Part shown: positions 56,361 to 64,000 of the stretch, piece after piece
Numbering within the stretch: the first letter of the stretch is position 1
Layout of the letters: every line of letters begins with the position of its first letter
DNA from: Trichosporon coremiiforme
Lineage: Eukaryota > Basidiomycota > Tremellomycetes > Trichosporonales > Trichosporonaceae
Direction of reading: 5' to 3'
Assembly: GCA_039545355.1 (NCBI GenBank)
Contig: BCJJ01000007.1
Span: forward strand, 1,364,001-1,428,000
DNA length: 64,000 bases
The notes under the pieces: model-generated
Seen by the model: the letters and a program-made list of their open reading frames with translations, nothing else
Databases searched by the model: none
What the model was told of the DNA's origin: nothing
Made by a program: the position numbers and the translations under genes

Positions 56361-56624
56361 CCTCGGACAAGCAGACAGACAGAGCGAGAACGGGACGACC
56401 GGTGTATACCGGCACGGGTGGCGCCGCTTTAAGCTACCGATCACCCAGATAACTAGATTGCGGCCAGCTTAACTTAGCGTGCCCGATGGCCATCGGCCAT
56501 GCGCCGCTTCGTCATCTCGTCACGAGTCCAACACCATGACGACGCGGATGTGTCTTGGTGTCTTGACGTCTCTTAAGACGCAACACTGTTCCACGACTGC
56601 TGCTGCTTAAACTATCCTGCAACC

Positions 56625-59600
56625 ATGCCTCGTGCCCGCCGCAAGGATGCTGACGCCCTCGCGTTCCAACGTATCGCCCGCTTCTTACTCAACGCCGCTC
56701 AATCCAAACCCCGATTCTCGAACACTACAGACGACGAGCCGTACTACGAGGACCCAGGCATCATGTGGTCGTCGAACCCCGACAATGCCCTCGCTGGGCC
56801 GTACACGACGCCAGACGGCAAGACTGTGCAAAGCGACGTGAGTCTTCCCACACATGTCTGTGCGGCAAATGATGCTCGCGGAACACACACTGACATGCCC
56901 CTCTTCTCACATGTGACGTCGATGTCAACATCTGCCTTCCTTTCACCACGTCGACGTTGGACACCTTTTCTCAACTATGCTCTCACGCCGCCGCAAACCT
57001 CCTGGTCGCTCCTCGCGCGCTTCCCTCGCCATGTTCGACAACGCCTCGGCACTCATCCCTGTCGCCAATGCCCTTCCTCGAACGCCGGACTACATTCCTT
57101 CTGATGTTCCGCCTGAACAGCCCAACGATGAGCGCCTGTCGAACCTCGGCATCCCCCTTGCCCTCCCGTACAAGGTCGAGACGCTCGCAGAGATGGACGC
57201 TCGGCTGGAGCTCATCGTCTGCCGCTTGACGGAGTGCACCAAGGCGAAGGACTGGATCGTCGGATTCAGGTGGTGGGCCCAGGAGCTCGCAGTGTGAGTC
57301 TGATGGCCGATCGCTGGCTGACGTATCAGGTGGCAGAGCATGGGCTACCCCATGAAGCGTGATCTCAAGATCCGCCTCATCTTCCTTTATTACGAGATCC
57401 TGTGTAAGTTGCACTTCGCGCATCGATAGCGGTGACTAATAACAGTCGTCCCTGGGCTGCGTTCTGGATTTGTTGAGGGACGAGCAAACGAACTCATCAA
57501 CTGGCTCAAGTAAGTTTAGATCGTCAATTCCGTCACTGACAGCCAGCGACCGCAGTCTGACCGTGAACGACCTCCGAATCCCGTGGCGACCGCTGTACGA
57601 CGCGCTGTACAACGAGCTGTTCCCGCACCCGAACAAGCTCGCTCGTCACTCCGTCAACCTTGCGCCCGTCTACCTCAATGTTGCCGAAGCTGCGCAGCGA
57701 CTGTTCCACCCCGCCGAGGCGGAGGACATGATGGAGACGATTATGCCGCAGTTCGCCCCGCACATGGATTCGATTCTCGCGACGCAGCTGTTCCTCGTGC
57801 ACTTCCTCCCGACCGCTTCGTGCGACAAGTGGCTGCCCGTCCTGTTCCGCTTGTGGTACGGCCTGAACAGTGGACTGTGGGACGACCAGGCGTCGGACAT
57901 CATCGGTCAGCTGGCCATGGTCCACATCGAGACGCACCGATCTGACCCTGTCCTGAATGCGCGCATTCCCCGCGGCAGGACGAACACGCCTGAGGAGCAG
58001 GCGCGCAACCCCAGTCTGAAGAAGGCGGAGAGGAACCACCGCGCCCGTATTCTCGACGCCCAGAATGACGTCGTGGACGACGCGGATGGCCTGACGTACT
58101 GGGTCGACCCCGAGAAGCTGCCGGCAGATGAAGAGGAGGGAGACCCGAACTATGCGCGCCTGCGTCGCGACGTCGGAATCTTCACGGACGAGCAGTTCGC
58201 TTTCATCATGTCCAAGTGCTTAAGGTCTCTCAACGTTCCGGTCGGTGGCTCCATGGCGTCCCAGAACAGCATGTCGATCACGCAGGCGGACACCCGTGTT
58301 TCCAAGAAGATCTTGGACGCGAAGAAACCTATCGATCGCACCCAGAGTCTGGCTGAGGTCATCATTTACAGCATGTCCGAGGACGCGCCTGTAGCCCCCT
58401 TCGGCACGACTGGTGCGCCCACTCGTGCTGCCACCCCGGCGTTCACTCCCCACCACCCTGCCAGCGTTGACCCGATCACCCGCGTGCGCAACGGTGACGT
58501 GGCAATGTCTCGATCAGACAGCACGGATTCGCTCAAGGCTGCGGGAGAGAGCATCGAGCGCAGCAAGAAGTACCTTGCCGGCTCCAAGGCTCTGGATCAC
58601 CTGTCACGCCTGATCACCAGCTGCGAGACCTTCTTCCACCCGTCAAACGCCGGCCCCTGGTCGTCCTTCCTGACCGTCTTCCTGTCGCACCTCACGAGCA
58701 ACTTTGTGCAGCGATGGAAGATGGAGGAGGAGCCAAACTGCAGGGTGCCTGTTGAGTGGCGTCTGACCCCCGAGATTAAGCGGTCCTTCGTCCTGACGCT
58801 GCGACCCGTTGCCCTCACCGCCATGTTCAACAAGGACATGGAGTCTGCGCAGCCTGCCATCTCGACACTGAAGAGACTTGCTCTGCTTGAGCCAGACCTG
58901 ATCATGCCCGCTATAATGGAGCGTGCGATCCCCTCGCTGCAAGGTCTCGAGGAGACGCAGCGAACAGCGTCGGTCACCTTTGCGCTCGCCGCAGTCGCCC
59001 AGCCCCTTGCTGGTCGTTCCGTCTGGCGCTTCGGAGGCATGTACGTTGCAGACATTCTCAACCTGCTTCTCCCCGGTATCGACCTGAACGACCCGACTAA
59101 GACCGGTCTGTCTTGTATGGCGATCTGCAACATGGTCGACCAGATCCGGATCGCCGACATTTCCGACAACGAAGCGACCCCCAACGGTGACGCGGGCCGC
59201 ACTATCCGCCGCGTCACTCGCGCTAAGGTCGACGATGACCCGAACGACCCCGTCGAGGAGTTTGAGGAGATGACCGAGGACGAGATTGAAGGTCGTCTCC
59301 GTATCTCGACTGGTGCTTTCCAGGACTGGGTTCACGAGTTCCTTGGACGTGTGCTCCTGCTCTTCGCCAACCTGCCCGAGGAAGGCGGCAAGACCGGACG
59401 CGCAGGTGGCAGGACTGAGATCCTGACGCTGCAGAGTGTCCTCCACACTTGTGGTGCCATCTTCGGAGCGCTCGACGACAAGCTCTTCGATGCTGCGCTC
59501 GACCAGGTTGCCGAGTACGCTACCACCACGACCAAGAGCAACGCTGTCGACGCCGTCGGCGAGCTCGTGAAGAACCTGACGGCTGTCAATGCCACCAAGA

Positions 59601-62600
59601 CCTTTGAGAAGTTCTTCCCGATCTGCAAGCAGCGCATCACGTCTGAGCTGCGCGCCGGTGCCTCGTCGACCCGAACAACGACGACTTCGATTCCCCGCCC
59701 GTCAGACGCACCGCTGCACTGGTGGATGTCGATCCTCTACGGCCTCCTGGTTCCCGGTCGCTTGAACCTCCCCACACACCGCAAGGAGTACATGGAGCTG
59801 CTCCGCACCATGCTGCAGCACACCTACTCTGAGCGTGGATGGGCTTGGGCGGGTAACATCGTCGAGAAGACGCTGAGCTGCCTGACCGCGCTCTATCTCA
59901 AGGAGATGAAGTTCCTGAACGCTACCGACAACGCGAGCGATGACTTCAAGCAGCACCACACCATGTGGTGGGGCAAGCTCTACCGTGCGACCGAGGCTAA
60001 GCCTCAGTGGAGGCAGCCTACGGACGAGGACGTGGACATGGCCTTGGAGGTCGTCGGCCTCGCCGACGAGGCTGTCACGACCATCGAGGGACTGCTTGAG
60101 AAGACGGACCGCGACTTCGTTTGGAAGAACGACTTCTGTCGTGCCATGAACGTTGTCGACGAGGTCATGCTCGGCTCCTACTCCCTCATCGGCGAGTTCG
60201 ACCAGCACAAGACTGGCGGTCATTACGCCAAGGCCTACACCCCGGGACTGCTCGAGTCGCACATCCACTACAAGGCTGGCTTCCTCCTGACGGACCCGAA
60301 GGACCCTCGCTACCAGCGAGTCATGCACTTCCGCGACCGCACCGCTCACATGCTTCACAAGGCGTCTGCCATGATGCGCACCGCCGGTGACGACAACTCG
60401 GTTGACAGTGTCAAGCTGCTCGTGGCCACCATTGGCTCGTACCTCTTTTCGTACGGCATGCGTCACAAGAAGTTCCAGAGTGCTACTAGCGCTTACGAAA
60501 ACCTCCAGGCCAGCAAGCGCTTGTACGAGGGACAGCGCAAGGCGCACCGCTCGGTCCACCTCGGCGCTATTCAGGTGCACCACAGCAACCGTCTTATGTA
60601 CGCGAGCTACAGCCGTCCTCGCTCCGCTCAGGACGATGAGTTGATAAAGGATCTTCTCGAGTTTGGTCTGTCGCCCTTCTTGCGTGTGCGCCGACGAGCT
60701 CAGTCTCTTCTGTCGTCGGTCAACTCGACGTACCTCGAGTCCACGGTTCTCTTCCCCGATGTGCTCCTCGACGCGCTGAAGCCTGGCACCGACCCTGACC
60801 GCATGAAGGGAGCGCTCTACATCGTCAGGAGCTGCATGCTTCACTACACCCGCTTGGTTCGCGACTGGGAGGGTATGTCGAAGGTTGTGGAGGCTCTTCT
60901 TGGAGCTCACCACGAGACCAAGACGTCTATCCAGACCTTGGTCAACAAGACCCTCGACGACCTCACCCGCCTCGCCCATGAGTGCCAGTCCTTCCGCATG
61001 ATTTACCGCGTGGAGGGCGCTGAGAAGGCGGCGGACGAGGTGGCCAAGGAGCTCACGCTGTACAAGCCGGACGAGGCGTTTGTTGTCCAGATCGAGCAGG
61101 GTGACGAGGAGCGTCTCGCGGCCCGCGACAAGGAGTATGAGGCCACCGTCGACCTCATCTTAAGCAAGGCCCAAGACCCTACTCTCAGCTGGCGATACCA
61201 ACTCGCGGCCGTCCGCCTGCTGTACGTCATCGTCCGTCGCGACCGTCCCACCGACCCGCGCTTGATCGAGTACTTCCTGTCTATCTGCCAGAGTACCCAT
61301 CCGCGTCTCCGTGACTACGGGCAGTGCGGTTTGACCCGTCTGATGTTCGACGCCATGCAGCGCTCGTACACCAAGGGGTCACCCGAGAGGCTCTTCCTGC
61401 AAGAACCTCTCGACCCCCTCGTCCGAAAGATCGACATCAGCAAGGAGGGACCGGACTTCACGGAGCGCTACCTCAAGATGTTCCGCGAGGAGCCCTCGGA
61501 TGAGTCTATGCTTCAGGACCGTGTCGACACGGGATGGCTCGTCTGGGGCAAGGAGATGGAGGTCGCCCGCTTCGCCAAGTGGGACGAGCAGATCTTCGAG
61601 CTCGAGGAGGGCTGCAAGCCCGCGATGCAGCTGCTCTTCGATGCCTGCGCCAACGACGAATGGTGGCAGAAGCTCTCTGGCCACTTCTCCCAGGAGGAGT
61701 CGCGCAACTACCCCTCGGCGTCCCACATTGACCTCATCCTCGCGCTCTGCCAGATCATTGGCGTGTCCATCCTCGACAAAATCAAGCCCGTCGTCCAGAA
61801 GCTCATGGCCGACATTGAGGAGAAGGGTGTCTACGACCGCCACCAGACCCGTGCTCTTATGGAGTTCATCGCCGGTCTCTTGCGCGGTCACGTTGAGTGG
61901 CCCGGAAAGGATCGCCAGGCGTTCTGGGACTGGTTCACGCCGCTGCTCCCGGAGATCTTCCGCAACATCCGTCAGGATGCTCTGCGCTGCTGGGAGATCA
62001 CCATGGACTACGTTCTTCACCAGCAGGACCCGCGTCGCCACAAACCTCTCGTTGACTTTATGCTCAACACGGCCCTTACCACGGACTGGGAGGGCGGTTC
62101 CGCGTACGACCTGACGCGCCGCGTGCAGCTATCGCGCATCCTCGTGCGCTGTCTGAAGTGGCGCTTCACGGACTGGGCTCCCGAGTTCGAGAAGCTCTAC
62201 TTCAGCGTGTTCAATTGCACGTACGCCGATGTCCGCACGCATCTCGGCAGCATCATGAACGGTCTCGACCAGCTGCACTGGAACGCTTCGTACCCCAACG
62301 TGCCCGCGCTCATTGAGGCTGTCCGCAACGATCCCAAGTGCGAGACTGACATCATGGGTATCCTGCCGCCGCGCCGACTCCAGGCGCAGGTCGATGAGAC
62401 GATGGCCAACATTGAGAAGTTCCGCGCCGACCGTCCCAGCGGCCCGAAGGCGGCCATGAGCGACCACGACACTACAGCCACGACGCTCATCCACTGGCTC
62501 GCGACCGAACTCGTCGACGTGCACGCTGTCGGAACGATGCCGTACATTGTCCCGATCCTGCCCAAGATCTTCGAGTTCCGCGAGATGAACGACAACACGA

Positions 62601-63378
62601 CGATGCAGCAGAACGCGGGTCGTCTCCTCGCAATGGTCACGTCGATCACGCCGGCGTTCCAGCTCGTCGAGCCGCTCATGGAGCAGCTCATCTCCATTCT
62701 GCATAACTCTGAGGTAAGCTACAAAACGCTGATAGGTAGCTAACAACAGTCCTGGCGCACGAAGATCCACTGCATGCCGGTGCTGAGTCTGACGTACTTC
62801 CGCAACATGTCGCTCCTGTCGGAGCCGCTGAAGGCAAAGTGCCTCGATGTCATTTCGGCGTGCCTCAAGGACGAGAACCAGGAGGTCCGCGAGATGGCGT
62901 CGGTCACGCTCAGTGGTTTCCTGCGCTGCTCGCAGCGCTCCATGGTGCTCGTACTCAAGGACCGCTTCGTGCGCGACATGCAGCGCATCAAGCTCCCGCG
63001 CCGTACCCTGTCGCCCGGCGTCATTAACCCGAAGTACCAGTCGACGCTCTTCGAGCTGCACGCCGCGGTTCTCGGGGCCGTTGCTATGTGAGTTTTGTAT
63101 TCCGTCCACCAAACTGACCTTCAGCGTCGAGGCGTTCCCCTACACCGTCCCGAAGTTCATCCCCTCGCTGCTGGCGGACACGCTCGCGCCGCGCGTCAGC
63201 GAGCCGATGCCGATCAGCGCTACAATTCGCTCGTGCATCGCGTCCTTCAAGCGCACGCACGAGAAGTACCAGGAGCGCATGACCGAGGACCAGATCGCGA
63301 GCATGAACTATGCCCAGGCCGGCAACAGCTATTGTAAGCTAGTTTGACACGGAATATAGCTGACCATCAGACGCATAA
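56625..63378 (+). CDS. BLM10: Proteasome activator BLM10/PA200
   Basis: Eight exons (56625-56837, 57121-57293, 57330-57403, 57446-57509, 57547-62713, 62750-63087, 63125-63333, 63371-63378) give 2081 residues with every junction in phase. Conserved landmarks are LPYKVETLAEMDARL, DLRIPWRPLYDALY, FLPTASCDKWLPVLFRLW, a HEAT-repeat solenoid over the whole length, and the C-terminal block SWRTKIHCMPVLSLTYF and FPYTVPKFIPSLLADTL. The last exon is only 8 nt and produces the terminal N-S-Y-Y-A. In Blm10/PA200 the C-terminal Tyr-Tyr-x inserts into a 20S core pocket and helps open the gate. The 5' end is less certain: a 283-nt intron follows exon 1. A start at ATG 56977 is the alternative and would avoid that intron. 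Confidence 0.93.
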
Positions 63379-63699
63379 GCCACCCACTTCTAAACCACCT
63401 CATAATTTACATTTCTCACAGCCATCAAAGTCAAGTCCAGCAAGTCATTTCATCGTCACGACGTCTGTTTGAACATCCATGCAGTGTGCAAGAGCCAGTA
63501 GAAGCAGAATCAGAATGTATACAGTTAAGAATCGTTTCCAGATGCCGCGAGACACAGATCAGTGGTGGTGCCTCAAAGCCGTCATGATCGGCGGCGACGG
63601 AAGCAAATCGTTGGTCGGCGGCGACTGTGCTGCTCGACCAGATATCTCCAGCGACGACAATCTCGTTTCTTCTTCTCCAAAACAACCCAAAAGTCGAAT
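63379..63699. promoter_or_regulatory. Intergenic region / promoter of the next gene
   Basis: 321 bp between BLM10 and the tRNA-synthetase-like gene, ending in a C/A/T-rich leader. No distinct motif assigned. Confidence 0.45.
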
Positions 63700-64000
63700 A
63701 TGTCGACCCTCACTATTCCCTACGTCGCTCAGCCTGACATGGCCCTCCCGGCCCTCGCCCTTCTTCAGGGTGCCGAGGTCGTCTGGGACGTCATCTCGGG
63801 TGACGCCGGCCAGCCCGACCTTGACGGTGTCAAGGGTGCTGAGGCTGTCCGCGCCAAGCTCAACGAGAAGACCCCCGCTGGTCCCTCGCTTCCCCAGCTC
63901 CCCAGCGAGTTCACTCCCAAGACTCCCTTCCCCGAGATCGCTGCCATCCTCGACGCCCTTGACGACTACCTTGCCTACAGGTGAGATCCCCTGTCGATGT
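63700..64000 (+). CDS. Probable cytosolic glutamyl-tRNA synthetase, N-terminal exon (3' partial)
   Basis: Exon 1 is 63700-63980, with a GTGAGA donor inside the window. The 93 full codons begin MSTLTIPYVAQPDMALPALA and end LDDYLAYR. The last motif, a helix with L-x3-L-x-R at the exon end, resembles the GST-C-like appended domain of eukaryotic cytosolic GluRS (usually followed by TFLVG). In GluRS this domain binds the Arc1-type scaffold. Catalytic motifs lie outside the window, so other proteins with GST-like appendices (MetRS, eEF1B subunits) remain possible. Confidence 0.5.

Noticed and set aside
56360..56625. Splicing of the acidic exon (GTAAGT at 56355) into BLM10 exon 1
   Set aside because: No acceptor upstream of 56625 gives an open in-phase join; an in-frame TAG directly follows.
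59702..60979. 425-codon open frame antisense to BLM10 (also 62129-63112)
   Set aside because: Exact shadows of the BLM10 codons, caused by GC-rich third positions; no start context, introns or known motifs.

Overview
The window is nuclear DNA of a basidiomycete fungus, most likely a yeast-like tremellomycete (Trichosporonales would fit). The reasons are the high GC content, genes cut by many 35-60 nt introns with GTGAGT/GTAAGT donors and CTGAC/CTAAC branch points close to the acceptor, intron-bearing nuclear tRNA genes, and fungus-specific proteins (MMM1 of ERMES, SCM3, DUF1746). No mobile element, CRISPR array or rRNA gene was seen. All exon joins were worked out by eye from splice signals and reading frame.

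Layout. 1-13.4 kb: 3' part of a class I/II aminotransferase (+), a CUE1-like ER protein (-), an Nramp metal transporter (-), a 781-residue protein of unknown function (-), MMM1 (+) and a DHA1-type MFS transporter (+). 14.0-16.6 kb: a divergent ribosomal-protein pair, eL38 (-) and eL8 (+). 17.1-22.0 kb: two related C2H2 zinc-finger genes tail to tail, both with broken frames. 23.8-25.6 kb: an intronless, probably myristoylated protein with an internal duplication. 25.8-30.4 kb: six tRNA genes, all with introns, one tRNA-Pro relic and two small unknown proteins. 31.2-36.6 kb: a B12D/NDUFA4-like mitochondrial protein (+), adenylate kinase (-) and an ABHD5/ICT1-like hydrolase (+). 36.8-44 kb: TAF6 (-), a DUF1746 membrane protein (-) and an SCM3 centromeric chaperone (+) with four unusual cysteine repeats. 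44-51.5 kb: a RING/coiled-coil protein (-), a diacylglycerol-kinase-domain lipid kinase (+) and a STE20-type PAK (-). 51.5-55.8 kb: a gene-poor, low-complexity stretch. 55.8-64 kb: a small acidic protein, the proteasome activator BLM10 (+) and the 5' exon of a probable cytosolic glutamyl-tRNA synthetase.

The most distinctive signals are: (1) the long introns of eL38, eL8 and adenylate kinase each carry complementary segments near both ends that would fold them to short-intron size; (2) in three genes an intron lies directly after, or inside, the start codon; (3) the SCM3 homologue has four repeats with exactly the same CX2C-X13-C-X8-C spacing; (4) BLM10 ends in an 8-nt coding exon that restores the C-terminal Tyr-Tyr-Ala; (5) the zinc-finger paralogue pair is decaying.
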